Below the pieces are notes generated by a model. That model had not been told where the DNA came from and searched no databases. It saw only the letters and a list, made by a program, of their open reading frames with translations. 64,000 nt of DNA, from contig NZ_CP017479.1 of NCBI RefSeq assembly GCF_001761465.1, positions 1,364,001 to 1,428,000 of the forward strand, read 5' to 3'. Positions 34,826-44,322 of the stretch are shown in pieces. Positions within the stretch are counted from its first letter, which is position 1, and every line of letters begins with the position of its first letter. The stretch comes from Flavobacterium gilvum. Its GTDB lineage: Bacteria; Bacteroidota; Bacteroidia; Flavobacteriales; Flavobacteriaceae. The position numbers and the translations under genes are program-made.

Positions 34826-35887
34826 TTAAAAAATTTTAAACAATTCCTCCCAATTTACAGTCGATTCTATTGCCGGCAGCCCTTTGAAATCTTCTATTTT
34901 AGACAAATCCTCAATCCTGAAGTTTTCCTGAGTGGCGTAAGGAACCAAACCGTCATTTTGCAATTTTTCGGCAAGATAGATTTGTTCGTACTGACCGGGA
35001 GTGGGAATGAAAAAGGCTTTTTTGTTGAGTTTTACCAAGTCCATAATGGTAGTGTAACCAGAGCGACAAAGCACTTTTTTACTCTCGTTGAAGGTTTGTT
35101 CCAGCTGGCGGGTTTTCATGAAATTGTAATAAGTTACATTGCCAATCTGTTCCTTTTTTTGTTCTTTTTCGATAATTCCTTTTATAAAAACGACTTTTCC
35201 TTCAAATCGTTTTATTTCTTCGGTAAGATGGGTTTCCAATAATCCGCGTTGAGGTTCGGGACCAGACAAAACAATCATCAGGTCATACTGTAGTGGAAGA
35301 GGCATTTTGTGCATACGGCTCAACGGTCCCAGATAACTTAAATTGAGAGAGTTGTTTTCCAGATGTCCCAGTTTTCCGGTCAGGTTTAGTGTTTCATCGA
35401 CATCGGGTATCCAACAGACATTGTATTTTTTGATGATTTTTTGATGGAGTTTACTTGTAATCCAAGTTGTGTTTCCTGTCATTACATTGAGTTGGTGCGT
35501 GATAAACACCGAAGGGATTTTGTCACTGAAAACCCCCAGGCGATTGTCGGATATGATTCCGTCAATTCCGTATTTCCGAATCCACTTGGTGATGATATTT
35601 TTTTCTTCCCGAATGGCTTCAATCATTTTTGGAAGGTTTTTTATCAATTTCCATTTAAAATTTTTTCCGTTTTTGGCATATTCAATTTGATAAGAAGGTA
35701 GCTCGAGCATCTTCAAATACGGGAATTCTTTCCGAAGCAATTCAAGGGCAATCCCATCTGAAGCTACAATTGGAGTAAAATTATTTTCCTGTAATGCTTT
35801 GATAATAGGAATACATCGGGTAGCATGTCCCAATCCCCAATTTAGCGGGGCTATCAAAATGGTTTTATTTTCGGAGTCTAAATTCAT
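34826..35887 (-). CDS. MurG/GT28-like glycosyltransferase
   Basis: 353 residues, GT-B fold. The N-terminal loop NWGLGHATRCIPIIKAL (16-32) is the GT28-type acceptor-side GxGH motif; the C-terminal half has MIVLSGPEPQRG, VLCRSGYTTIMDLVKL and FIPTPGQYEQIYLAEKL, matching the donor-binding region of UDP-sugar transferases. It is related to the MurG/diacylglycerol glucosyltransferase group but is not MurG itself. Acceptor unknown; a cell-envelope glycolipid or polysaccharide is likely. Single-gene unit. Confidence 0.82.
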   Translation of the reverse strand: MNLDSENKTILIAPLNWGLGHATRCIPIIKALQENNFTPIVASDGIALELLRKEFPYLKMLELPSYQIEYAKNGKNFKWKLIKNLPKMIEAIREEKNIITKWIRKYGIDGIISDNRLGVFSDKIPSVFITHQLNVMTGNTTWITSKLHQKIIKKYNVCWIPDVDETLNLTGKLGHLENNSLNLSYLGPLSRMHKMPLPLQYDLMIVLSGPEPQRGLLETHLTEEIKRFEGKVVFIKGIIEKEQKKEQIGNVTYYNFMKTRQLEQTFNESKKVLCRSGYTTIMDLVKLNKKAFFIPTPGQYEQIYLAEKLQNDGLVPYATQENFRIEDLSKIEDFKGLPAIESTVNWEELFKIF

Positions 35888-36004
35888 GTGTATTTCTTAC
35901 GGTTTATTTGTAAGGCGAAAATACAGGATGCTTATTTTATTAATGTTTGCAATGTATTACTAAAAGATTATTTAATTCAACGAATTACTACTGAAAATTA
36001 GCAG

Positions 36005-36037
36005 AAAAAAAAGGCTAACCCATTAAGGAAAGCCTTT
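36005..36037 (-). terminator. Terminator after the Lys/Ala repeat gene
   Basis: AAAGGCT (36010-36016) pairs with AGCCTTT (36031-36037); the A-run 36005-36012 gives a T-run on the minus strand. Confidence 0.7.
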
Positions 36038-36061
36038 GTCTGATTTTTGAAATAAACAAAC

Positions 36062-36799
36062 CTATTGCTTGATATATGTTTTGTTTCCGTTTGAATTAAT
36101 ATAGTATGTACCTCCTTTTGGTCCAGTATATACTTTTTTGCCATTGTATTCGCCGGTAACTTTATCGGCTGTTTTGACAACATCTTTTGTTGTTTTGGTT
36201 TCTTTGACTGCTTTAGCTGTTGCTTTATCAGCAGTTGCTTTTGAGTTATTCGCTGCTTTTACTGCTTTTTCAGCTTTCGCTGATTCTTTTTCAGCAGTTG
36301 CTTTTGATTCTTTGGCTGCTTTTTCAGCTTTTGCTGATGCTTTTTCAGCAGTTGCTTTTGAGTCATTCGCTGCTTTTGCTGCTTTTTCAGCTTTCGCTGA
36401 TGCTTTTTCAGCAGTTGCTTTTGAGTCATTCGCTGCTTTTACTACTTTTTCAGCTTTCGCTGATTCTTTTTCAGCAGTTGCTTTTGATTCTTTGGCTGCT
36501 TTTTCCGCTTTTGTTGATGCTTTTTCCGCAGTTGCTTTTGAGTCATTCGCTGCTTTTGCTGCTTTTTCAGCTTTCGCTGATTCTTTTTCAGCAGTTGCTT
36601 TGGAATCTTTGGCTACTTTTTCCGCTTTTGTTGATGCTTTTTCCGCGGTAGTTTTGGAATCTTTGGCTACTTTTTCTTTGGTTGCTTTTGTGGTTTTTGT
36701 AGCTTTTTCTGTGGTGGTTTTTTCTGCCGTTTGAGCGGTTTGTCCGTAAAAAGTATTCGATACAATAAATAGGAAACTTAATAATACTAATTTTTTCAT
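36062..36799 (-). CDS. Secreted Lys/Ala/Glu repeat protein with PBCV-type basic adaptor tail
   Basis: 245 residues. Signal peptide (SNTFYGQ) is followed by about 165 residues of low-complexity helical repeats built from SKATAEKxSAKAEKAAKAAND units of about 16-20 residues (like histone H1 or LEA coiled coils). The last 27 residues (GKKVYTGPKGGTYYINSNG, then KTYIKQ) match the short PBCV-specific basic adaptor domain. The repeat DNA is nearly identical between units, so copy number may vary. Function unknown; a basic, extended cell-envelope or DNA-binding protein is possible. Confidence 0.75.
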   Translation of the reverse strand: MKKLVLLSFLFIVSNTFYGQTAQTAEKTTTEKATKTTKATKEKVAKDSKTTAEKASTKAEKVAKDSKATAEKESAKAEKAAKAANDSKATAEKASTKAEKAAKESKATAEKESAKAEKVVKAANDSKATAEKASAKAEKAAKAANDSKATAEKASAKAEKAAKESKATAEKESAKAEKAVKAANNSKATADKATAKAVKETKTTKDVVKTADKVTGEYNGKKVYTGPKGGTYYINSNGNKTYIKQ

Positions 36800-36879
36800 A
36801 GATGTTTGTTTTTTAGATTGAACCTAAATTTACGACTTTATTTATAATTTGATATATGCGTTGGGTGAAATTATTTTTT

Positions 36880-37021
36880 AACACATAGAAACATAGAATT
36901 TATAGTTTTTTAAAAGAGCTAGATAATCGTTTCTCTTCTCACATAGCAATCTATGTGAAAAATAGTGCTATTTCTATTCATTCTTTATAGGGTAACTATG
37001 AAATCTATGTTCTATGTGGTT
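36880..37021. repeat. CACATAG three-stem element, copy 1
   Basis: Outer arms ACACATAGAAACATAGA (36881-36897) and the CTATGTTCTATGTGGT segment (37005-37020) are inverted; a central hairpin TCACATAG/CTATGTGA sits at 36939-36958. The same layout, spacing and core recur at 45034-45180. Confidence 0.75.
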
Positions 37022-37045
37022 CATTTTTTATTTAAACAGATCCGA

Positions 37046-37065
37046 GTCCCGATGATTATCGGGAC
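37046..37065. repeat. GTCCCGAT hairpin
   Basis: Perfect 8-bp stem GTCCCGAT/ATCGGGAC with a GATT loop, 48 bases before the end of the large outer-membrane gene. It resembles the CCCGAT...ATCGGGG ends of the palindrome at 57378-57546. Confidence 0.55.
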
Positions 37066-37112
37066 GAATTGGCGGAGCAATTTCACTCAACGGGTTTTGA
37101 TATATAAATATC

Positions 37113-40100
37113 TTAAAAATAAGCCCTCAATTCTACGCTTCCGTTATGAATGGTGTAACTTGTTTCGCTTTTTCGACCTTGGTAGACAAAATTCAAATCC
37201 AGAAATTTGGTCAGATTCATTTGAAATAAAGAACGCCAGGTTATATTTTGGCCTCTTTGTAATCCTTCGAGCATTTGGTATCCCGCCGATGAAAATTCGT
37301 TACCAGCAAAGTCATTTTCATACAACGAAATTTCCCCATTTATATTAAATTTTGAATTTCCAATGTAACTGAAAGAAGTGCCAAAACGGTTTTGTGTCAA
37401 AGTGTCCAAATTGCCAATCTGATTTTCCTTCTTGCAGTGTTCATAAAAAAGGTCGAGGTTGACGTTTTTTGAGAATAGATAACTAATTTTCGGAAGCCAC
37501 AAATAGCCTTCAATCGTATAATTTTTTTCGGCAAATGTTTGAGATTCTGTTGCGGTTTGAATGGTTTTTGCCATTACGTCAAAGAGCCAGCTTTTTTGAA
37601 GCAGATGTTGGTACTGCAGTTGGTGAAAACTGTTTTTGTTTTGGATGGTTCCAATTGAAACTAAATTTTGGGTTTCATTTTTGGTAAAAGTGTAAGTGAC
37701 CGAATGGTCTTTTTTTCCTCTGTTGTACGAAAGACTGTTGGAGAAAGATTTGATAAGTCCCAAAATAGTATTAGATGTTGGTTCAAATGGATTCAAAGAC
37801 AAATGTTCTCCATCACTTTTGACTTTTTGTTCCATAATAAAGGAAGTTTGCATATAAAAAACGGATAAAGCTTTCTTGAACGTACTACTGTTTTGCCAAA
37901 CAATAGGATTGATGATGAATGACTGCGAGAATCTGTTTTGGTTGGTTTTGATGTAAATCTGATTGGGTAAAAAGATTCGGGTATAGGTCGCCAAATCAGG
38001 AAATGGAGCAATTTCAAATTCTTCCAAATCTTTTATTCCATTCCCGTTGTAGTCATTCCAAGTGTATTTTCCCTGTCCGGCCGGAACTTCCACGTAAGTG
38101 TAATCCTGAAAAGGCATTGCTCCCGAATTGGTTTCGTAAAGCGTGTTACTCTGAATTAATCGGTCAAAAAACTGATCGTTGTATTGTATCCTGGAATTGA
38201 GTGAATTTGTGGTTTTTAAGGCAGAATCAGTGTAATTCAATTGTCTGTAATTGAGAAACACAGATAATTCCCGATTTTCGGTTTTGAATAATTTGGATTG
38301 TAAATTATAGCTGTTCGAAGTATTCACTCTTTGCAGCAAACCGTTCTGGACACTGTCGTTTATTCTTCTTGCATAACCCAGTTGAAGATAAACCTTTGTG
38401 CTGTCCCCGTGTCCGGCGTAGATTCCGTATTCCGAAAAACGTTGGCTGAGTAAGGAAAATTGTTGTGTTACCTTGTCTTTTTCCTGATTATTTTCAAAGC
38501 GAATGGTGTTGCCTACCCAGTTTTTATTGGAATTATAACGAACATGCGAAAAGTTTCTCAGAAATTTTGATGTGTTTTCCAATGCGTCGCTTTTCAGATA
38601 ACTTCCATCGTTTTTGAAGCTCCAATTCGAAAACTCAAACCCTGCGTTGAGGTTGTTTTTTATCCCCGAATAGGCATTGGCTAAATCCAGTTTTTGGAAA
38701 GCATACGTTATTGTCGCACTATTTTTGGAGTTTTCATTTGGAATTAAATTAAAATTCAAACCTGTACCCAACAAACTTTGGTTTCCCGTAACTGTTGTGT
38801 TAATATTCCAATCCCGATAAAACTCGATGCTGTTGATGCGTTCTACAGGTCTAAAATTGGCTTCTATGCCTTGAAAATTAACAAAGGCATCGACATTCCA
38901 TTTTTTGGAATACAACCGCTGTTTGGCGTTGAATTCGCCGGCCAGTCCTTTGTTGTTATAGTCATCTATTGGAGAAAATAAATTTTTATCGTTGTTGCTG
39001 ACGGCCAATTCAAAATCGACAGCCGTTTTTTCCGAAGGATTGTATTTTCCAAAGAAAGTTGCCACCTGCGATTTTGTGGGAGCAACGAGTTGAATAATGG
39101 GCTCGTAATTTCCTTGCGGAATTCCATTTGCCGGAGCGACATATTCAAATATTTTATCCACGCTTGTTGGATTAGTCAGTTTGTAATTTCCTTTGGCTTG
39201 ACCGACCAAAGTAAACTGAACATTGTACAATTCGTCATCCGGATTTTTGGAATATTCATAAATCGTTGTGTTGCTGAGAATCGTTTTTTTGTACTGAATT
39301 TTCTTTTCGTCATACGCATCGGGAACGGCAGAAGGGGCAACCATTTTGTCGTGATTGTCTCCGGCTTCCGCCAAAATATGAGCCTGTTCACTCGAGAGAT
39401 TTTGTTGTACGGGTTGATTTTTTAAATCATTTTCAGAATAAACCGCTGCTCCAAAATTCCATTTTTTGTCGGTAAAACTACCGCCGTCGTAGGTGATGAA
39501 TCTCGTGTAATTGTTTTCAGAATATTGGTATTCGACCACAATCCGCATTTCGGAAGTGATGGGGAATTGAGGATTAAATCGAATTTCCCCCGAATTATAG
39601 TCGATGATGTAGTCCAAGTTTTCGCCTCTTTTCAATAAAACGCCATTGACATAAACCCGCTCCGAACCAATGATGACCAAAACATACAATTCGCCATTTT
39701 TTCCAACCAATTTATAAGGCCCCTGATTTCCTTCCTGTCCTTTGAAATTACTGCTGGCATAATTCCCCGTCACAAGTCCGCCCGATGCAAAAACGTTGGT
39801 CTTGCTGTCTTCATTCCCGAAATTGACCGTGGCAGATAATCCCTGAATTTTTTTATTGAAAGGGAGAAATCGGGTCGTGTTGTTGCCAATGAAAACATCT
39901 CCGGCACGAACATTCCAGTTGTCGCTGAAAAGTTCCATAAAAATATTGTCGTATTGATTTAACCGTTGCGAATAACTGCCTTCCTGAACCGGAATATTAG
40001 TATCCCGTATGGAAGCACGGAGACTCACTTTCTCGGAAATTTTTCCCGTGAGCTGAAAATCAAGATTCGAATTGACCACCGCATTTTGATTGTTGCCCAT

Positions 40101-40544
40101 AGTTACACCTCTAGAAAGACTTCCTGACGCGAGAAGACCGTCAAACGGAATGTTTTTTGGTGTCGAAAAGCGTTCCATTTTGTATAAATTCTGATTGGTG
40201 GCATCGTTGTCCAGAATTTTGCTACTGTCGTAAATAGTATATTCTTTGGTTAAAAAATCTGGTAATTTTAGATAGTGAACCGTTAAAGAATCTGTAGGTG
40301 GCGGGTTTTGGTTTTTGAATATAAGATAGCCTTTTGGAAAGTTGACTTGGTACAAAGTGCTGTCAATAACTTGGTTTTTGGCATCCAAAACTTTGAAAAA
40401 GCTAGAGTTTATACTCACCGATTCCAAATGAATGGTATCTGTTGTAAAAGCTATTTTTTTGGAAGCATAACTCGATTCTGTTTCCTGAGCCCAAAGCCCC
40501 GAAAAACAAAAAATAGCCATCCAAAACAATACTTTTTTTAGCAT
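37113..40544 (-). CDS. Large outer-membrane beta-rich protein, 1143 residues, unknown function
   Basis: Signal peptide (FSGLWAQ) and a C-terminal Phe (VELRAYF) indicate an outer-membrane protein. The N-terminal third is extracellular-like beta sheet (TIHLESVSINSSFFKV, GVTMGNNQNAVVNSNLDFQLTGKISEKVSLRASIRDTNIP, DYNSGEIRFNPQFPITSEMRIVVEYQYSE). The rest is long alternating strands with many aromatic ends, as in a large barrel. Near residue 820 is a calcium-loop-like DYNGNGIKDLEEF. It is expressed alone. SprA-like or other surface-protein families were considered; no confident assignment is possible. Confidence 0.7.
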   Translation of the reverse strand: MLKKVLFWMAIFCFSGLWAQETESSYASKKIAFTTDTIHLESVSINSSFFKVLDAKNQVIDSTLYQVNFPKGYLIFKNQNPPPTDSLTVHYLKLPDFLTKEYTIYDSSKILDNDATNQNLYKMERFSTPKNIPFDGLLASGSLSRGVTMGNNQNAVVNSNLDFQLTGKISEKVSLRASIRDTNIPVQEGSYSQRLNQYDNIFMELFSDNWNVRAGDVFIGNNTTRFLPFNKKIQGLSATVNFGNEDSKTNVFASGGLVTGNYASSNFKGQEGNQGPYKLVGKNGELYVLVIIGSERVYVNGVLLKRGENLDYIIDYNSGEIRFNPQFPITSEMRIVVEYQYSENNYTRFITYDGGSFTDKKWNFGAAVYSENDLKNQPVQQNLSSEQAHILAEAGDNHDKMVAPSAVPDAYDEKKIQYKKTILSNTTIYEYSKNPDDELYNVQFTLVGQAKGNYKLTNPTSVDKIFEYVAPANGIPQGNYEPIIQLVAPTKSQVATFFGKYNPSEKTAVDFELAVSNNDKNLFSPIDDYNNKGLAGEFNAKQRLYSKKWNVDAFVNFQGIEANFRPVERINSIEFYRDWNINTTVTGNQSLLGTGLNFNLIPNENSKNSATITYAFQKLDLANAYSGIKNNLNAGFEFSNWSFKNDGSYLKSDALENTSKFLRNFSHVRYNSNKNWVGNTIRFENNQEKDKVTQQFSLLSQRFSEYGIYAGHGDSTKVYLQLGYARRINDSVQNGLLQRVNTSNSYNLQSKLFKTENRELSVFLNYRQLNYTDSALKTTNSLNSRIQYNDQFFDRLIQSNTLYETNSGAMPFQDYTYVEVPAGQGKYTWNDYNGNGIKDLEEFEIAPFPDLATYTRIFLPNQIYIKTNQNRFSQSFIINPIVWQNSSTFKKALSVFYMQTSFIMEQKVKSDGEHLSLNPFEPTSNTILGLIKSFSNSLSYNRGKKDHSVTYTFTKNETQNLVSIGTIQNKNSFHQLQYQHLLQKSWLFDVMAKTIQTATESQTFAEKNYTIEGYLWLPKISYLFSKNVNLDLFYEHCKKENQIGNLDTLTQNRFGTSFSYIGNSKFNINGEISLYENDFAGNEFSSAGYQMLEGLQRGQNITWRSLFQMNLTKFLDLNFVYQGRKSETSYTIHNGSVELRAYF

Positions 40545-40797
40545 AAATAATACAAGTCCAATGCGCCAAAAATAGTGTTTATTATTTTATGATGTTTGTT
40601 GGTTTCTTGAATTGCGAAATGGCGGGTAAAATGGCACACGGATGAAACGGATAAAACAGATAAAACAGATTTATACGGATTTTTTTATTTGACGAATAAA
40701 GCATTAGAAGGTAAGGTTTTGTTGTGATTTATAAGAATTGTTGTATATTTGATAAAGATAAATACTGAATTTGGTCGATGCTAAACTAGTTAATCAA

Positions 40798-40928
40798 TTG
40801 CCTCCAGCTTTAGCTGGAGGTAACTAAGTGCAAAGACAAATTGGCTTTAGCCTAAAAAATCAACAATTTTATTTGGCTAAAGCCTTTTTTTTCTCAAAAT
40901 CTAATTCCTCCAGCTGAAGCTGGAGGCA
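40798..40928. repeat. REP-like element with nested palindromes (CCTCCAGC ends)
   Basis: Each end is itself palindromic (CCTCCAGCTTTAGCTGGAGG at 40801-40820; CCTCCAGCTGAAGCTGGAGG at 40907-40926), and the two ends plus TTGCC/GGCAA flanks form a long inverted repeat. An internal pair GGCTTTAGCC (40843-40852) and GGCTAAAGCC (40875-40884) is also inverted. This nested form is like REP/BIME elements mobilised by IS200-like REP-associated transposases; none is encoded in the window. Confidence 0.78.
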
Positions 40929-41076
40929 AACCAATACTAACAAACTCATGTTTCGAACACTTATGATTGCAAATCCGCGCTATCGGTCTTAATGAGAGTT
41001 TTTGTATATAGGCGATTTGATAAATCTGTGAAAATCCGTTTAATCCGTGTCATCTGTGGGCCATATTTCTGTAAAC

Positions 41077-41113
41077 AAAAAATGGAAGCTGAGAAATTCG
41101 GCTTCCATTTTTT
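41077..41113 (-). terminator. Terminator after aspartate kinase
   Basis: 13-bp perfect stem (41077-41089 with 41101-41113), 11-base loop, with flanking A/T runs, 18 bases past the stop codon. Confidence 0.85.
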
Positions 41114-41130
41114 TTTATCTAATTAAAAAA

Positions 41131-42387
41131 TTAATTCTCTTTGGTTACGATTTGCATCGTTTCTTTGCTTATTTGTTTCAATAGTACAGTTTTGTTATCT
41201 TCTACCGTTTGAGCAGCTTGTTCGTTGAAATGTCTAATGGTGTATAAAGTAACATTTTCGGTGAAATCCACTTTGAATTTTTTGGAAAGGATTGCGTTGC
41301 AATCATTGAAGTTTCCAAATTTATCCTCCACACAAACCGAGAAACTAATCGCAGAGTTCTGAATTAAGTTTACTTTAAGTCTGAATTGGTGGAATAAACC
41401 AAAGATTTCGCTGATGTTTTCTTCCATAATGAAAGAGAAATCTATCGAAGACAACGAAATCAATAATTGGTTTCTTTTTACGATGAAACATGGCAAATAA
41501 GGCTCTAAATCTTGTCCTTTGGCAACTGCAGTTCCTTTTAGCAACGGATTGATAAAGGATTTTACATACAACGGAATTTCCTTTTTCTGTAGCGGTTGCA
41601 ATGTTTTTGGGTGAATAACCGATGCTCCGTAAAACGCCAATTCGATGGCTTCACGATACGAAATATGGTTTAGCAAACTTGCGTTTTCAAAGTATCTTGG
41701 GTCGGCATTCATAACTCCCGGAACATCTTTCCAGATCGTTACGCTTTCGGCGCCAAGGCAGTATGCCAAAATTGCCGCAGTATAATCTGAACCTTCACGT
41801 CCCAAAGTGGTGGTAAAATTGTTTTCGTCAGATCCCAAGAAACCTTGAGTGATGTTTAGAATGTTGCGTTTGAAGTTTCCTGCAATGTTTTTTTGTGTCA
41901 ATTCCCAATCTACTTCGGCATCGCGGTAAGTAGAATCGGTTTTGATGTAATTTCTAATATCTACCCATTCTGTCTTAATACCTTTGAAATTCATAAAATG
42001 ACTCAAAATGGTAGTCGATATGATTTCTCCGTAACTTACGATTTGATCGTAAACAAAATTATAATTTGGTGATTTATTGTGAGCTAGAAAATACTCTAAA
42101 TCGTTAAAATGTGTATTTGCCGCAGTGAAAACTTCATTGGTTTCATCTTCGAATAAATCCAATAAGATTTGGTTGTGGTATTTTTTTACTTCCTGTACCG
42201 AAGAATTCAATTCAGGTGATTTATCAAAATAATTTTTAATCACATCTTCCAGTGCATTAGTGGTTTTTCCCATTGCCGAAACAACAACTAACACGTCCTC
42301 ATAACCCACTTGTTGCAAAACGTCGTAAACGTTTCTGATACCGGCTGCATCTTTTACCGATGCACCTCCAAATTTGAATACCCTCAT
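41131..42387 (-). CDS. Aspartate kinase
   Basis: Phosphorylates aspartate, the first step towards lysine, threonine and methionine; 418 residues, monofunctional. KFGGASVKD (5-13), catalytic and aspartate-binding segments SYGEIISTTIL, TTLGREGSDYTAAI, WKDVPGVMNADPR, ASVIHPKTLQPL. The C-terminal part (about 300-418) has the ACT-type fold used for allosteric control. It is 64 bases downstream of a GNAT gene and divergent from fbp. Which pathway end-product regulates it is not visible. Confidence 0.92.
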   Translation of the reverse strand: MRVFKFGGASVKDAAGIRNVYDVLQQVGYEDVLVVVSAMGKTTNALEDVIKNYFDKSPELNSSVQEVKKYHNQILLDLFEDETNEVFTAANTHFNDLEYFLAHNKSPNYNFVYDQIVSYGEIISTTILSHFMNFKGIKTEWVDIRNYIKTDSTYRDAEVDWELTQKNIAGNFKRNILNITQGFLGSDENNFTTTLGREGSDYTAAILAYCLGAESVTIWKDVPGVMNADPRYFENASLLNHISYREAIELAFYGASVIHPKTLQPLQKKEIPLYVKSFINPLLKGTAVAKGQDLEPYLPCFIVKRNQLLISLSSIDFSFIMEENISEIFGLFHQFRLKVNLIQNSAISFSVCVEDKFGNFNDCNAILSKKFKVDFTENVTLYTIRHFNEQAAQTVEDNKTVLLKQISKETMQIVTKEN

Positions 42388-42451
42388 TTTAATTCAGATT
42401 TTTGATTTCGAATTTTTGAACTTTTCCTAAAACGAAATCACATTATAACTT

Positions 42452-42934
42452 TTAATTTTTTAATTTGTTTTTTACAAAATAGTCGATACCTGATTCGTCC
42501 ATTTGCGCCACGCGCCATTCATCAAATACTTTAGCTCCTGAATTTTCGTAAAAATCGATTGCTGTTGTATTCCAGTCCAAAACAGCCCATTCGACTCTTC
42601 GAACATTGTCGATTTTGGCTTGTTTAATAATTTCAGAATACAACGCATATCCCAATCCGGTGCCACGCATACTGTCTTTTACGATTAAATCTTCCAAATG
42701 GATGGTTTTTCCTTTCCAAGTGGAATATCGGTAATAATACAAAGCAATACCAACAATTTGATTCTCAACTTCGGCAACAAAAACGTGAAACAATGGGTTT
42801 TGCCCAAAGCCGTCACGAACAAGATCTTCCTCGGTAATCAAAACAGCTTCGGGTTCTTTTTCGAATACAGCTAGCTCTTGGATTAATTCCAAAACGGCAT
42901 GCATGTCTTCTTTTTCGCCTTTGCGTATTTTCAT
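42452..42934 (-). CDS. GNAT family N-acetyltransferase
   Basis: 160 residues. Acetyl-CoA loop R-x-x-G-x-G in SMRGTGLGYALYSEI; preceded by IHLEDLIVKD and followed by VRRVEWAVLDWNTTAIDFYENSGAKVFDEW, the pattern of spermidine/diamine or thialysine acetyltransferases of the SAT1/SAT2 type. The acceptor is not certain. Cotranscribed with aspartate kinase (64-base gap). Confidence 0.85.
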   Translation of the reverse strand: MKIRKGEKEDMHAVLELIQELAVFEKEPEAVLITEEDLVRDGFGQNPLFHVFVAEVENQIVGIALYYYRYSTWKGKTIHLEDLIVKDSMRGTGLGYALYSEIIKQAKIDNVRRVEWAVLDWNTTAIDFYENSGAKVFDEWRVAQMDESGIDYFVKNKLKN

Positions 42935-43104
42935 TTTATTTGGTATTATTGTTTTTGATTATATAAAAAACAGTCAAATAGTAACTTTTTTTTGTCAAAT
43001 ATGTAGCAAATATACAATACTGAAAAACTATCTAAGTGTTATTTTTTTCCTTTTCACAAAAAAAACGATATTTGTGACTTCAAATTAACTACATCGATTT
43101 CGTA

Positions 43105-44112
43105 ATGGAAGAAAGAAACAAAACACTCGGAGAATTTATCATCGAAAACCAAAAAGCTTTTCAGTATTCTTCGGGGGAATTATCAAGAATTATCAATTCA
43201 ATTCGCTTGGCAGCCAAAGTGGTTAATTATAAAGTAAACAAAGCGGGATTGGTAGATATTGTTGGGGCTGTTGGAGAACAAAATATTCAGGGAGAAGATC
43301 AGCAAAAGTTGGATGTGTATGCCAATGAAATTTTTATCCAAACCTTGATTAATCGTGAAATTGTGTGCGGCATCGCTTCGGAGGAAAATGATGATTTTAT
43401 TACCGTTCAGGGAAGTGATAACAGCCACAACAACAAATATGTGCTTTTGATGGATCCGCTTGACGGTTCGTCTAACATTGATGTTAATGTTTCGGTTGGA
43501 ACTATTTTTTCGGTTTACAGAAGAGTAACGCCAATAGGAACTCCTGTAACACTCGAAGATTTTCTGCAGCCTGGAACACAACAAGTTGCAGCCGGTTATG
43601 TGATTTACGGAACATCGACTATGCTTGTTTACACAACAGGACACGGCGTAAACGGCTTTACGCTGAATCCGGCAATTGGAACATTTTACCTTTCGCATCC
43701 CAACATGAAATTCTCCGAAAACGGAAATATTTATTCAATTAACGAAGGAAATTATGTTCATTTTCCGCAAGGGGTGAAAGATTATATAAAATATTGTCAG
43801 CTCGAAGAAGAAGATCGTCCGTACACTTCCCGCTACATTGGAAGCCTTGTTGCTGATATTCATAGGAATATGATTAAGGGCGGAATTTATATTTACCCAA
43901 CAAGCTCCAAAGCTCCAAAAGGGAAATTGAGATTGTTGTATGAGTGCAATCCGATGGCTTTTATAGTGGAGCAGGCGGGAGGGAAGGCTTCAGACGGCTT
44001 CGATCGTATTATGGAAATTCAGCCAACGGAACTACATCAGCGGGTGCCTTTCTTTTGCGGAAGCGTAAAAATGGTCGAAAAGGCTGAAGAATTTATGCTT
44101 AAAGCAAAATAG
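43105..44112 (+). CDS. fbp: Class I fructose-1,6-bisphosphatase
   Basis: Gluconeogenic phosphatase, 335 residues. Metal and substrate motifs: [102 protein letters not shown] and ANPMAF-equivalent [19 protein letters not shown] near-match to the -7 element (GATATTTG) lies about 30 bases upstream of the ATG. Confidence 0.95.
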   Translation: MEERNKTLGEFIIENQKAFQYSSGELSRIINSIRLAAKVVNYKVNKAGLVDIVGAVGEQNIQGEDQQKLDVYANEIFIQTLINREIVCGIASEENDDFITVQGSDNSHNNKYVLLMDPLDGSSNIDVNVSVGTIFSVYRRVTPIGTPVTLEDFLQPGTQQVAAGYVIYGTSTMLVYTTGHGVNGFTLNPAIGTFYLSHPNMKFSENGNIYSINEGNYVHFPQGVKDYIKYCQLEEEDRPYTSRYIGSLVADIHRNMIKGGIYIYPTSSKAPKGKLRLLYECNPMAFIVEQAGGKASDGFDRIMEIQPTELHQRVPFFCGSVKMVEKAEEFMLKAK

Positions 44113-44164
44113 AGTAAATAATGTGAATCAAGAGTTAAAATAAAAATCTGTTATTCTTTAGATT

Positions 44165-44197
44165 AGACCTAACAGGTTTTTAAAACCTGTTAGGTCT
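44165..44197. repeat. Near-perfect 33-bp palindrome (CCTAACAGG...CCTGTTAGG)
   Basis: 16-bp arms 44165-44180 and 44182-44197 are perfectly complementary around a single base. This lies 50 bases past fbp, ahead of the terminator at 44280. Confidence 0.75.
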
Positions 44198-44279
44198 CTA
44201 CTAGAAACCAAAAAGTTATATATTCAACCCTTGATTCGCATAAATAGTAAACCATCACTAAACCAAATAATAAACCACC

Positions 44280-44309
44280 AAAAAAGCTCTCGTTTCTGAG
44301 AGCTTTTTT
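44280..44309. terminator. Bidirectional terminator between fbp and the TerB-like gene
   Basis: AAAAAAGCTCTC (44280-44291) pairs perfectly with GAGAGCTTTTTT (44298-44309), loop GTTTCT. Suited to stop transcription from both sides. Confidence 0.88.
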
Positions 44310-44322
44310 ATTTGTGTCTGCG

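Larger units (their letters stand above)
40545..41130. other. 586-bp gene-free interval with REP-like element
   Basis: No ORF of substance. Holds CGGATAAAACAGAT-type degenerate repeats (40640-40680), the REP-like palindrome (40798-40928), further TCCGTTTAATCCGTG sequence (41030-41055), and the aspartate kinase terminator (41077-41113). Confidence 0.65.

Noticed and set aside
36220..36651. Second plus-strand frame over the same repeat (Leu-rich)
   Set aside because: Also a repeat shadow; composed almost only of Leu/Gln.
36138..36734. Long plus-strand ORF opposite the Lys/Ala repeat gene
   Set aside because: It is the shadow of a codon-periodic repeat; product is low-complexity Ala/Phe with no signal or homology, while the minus strand has a signal peptide and a recognisable tail.
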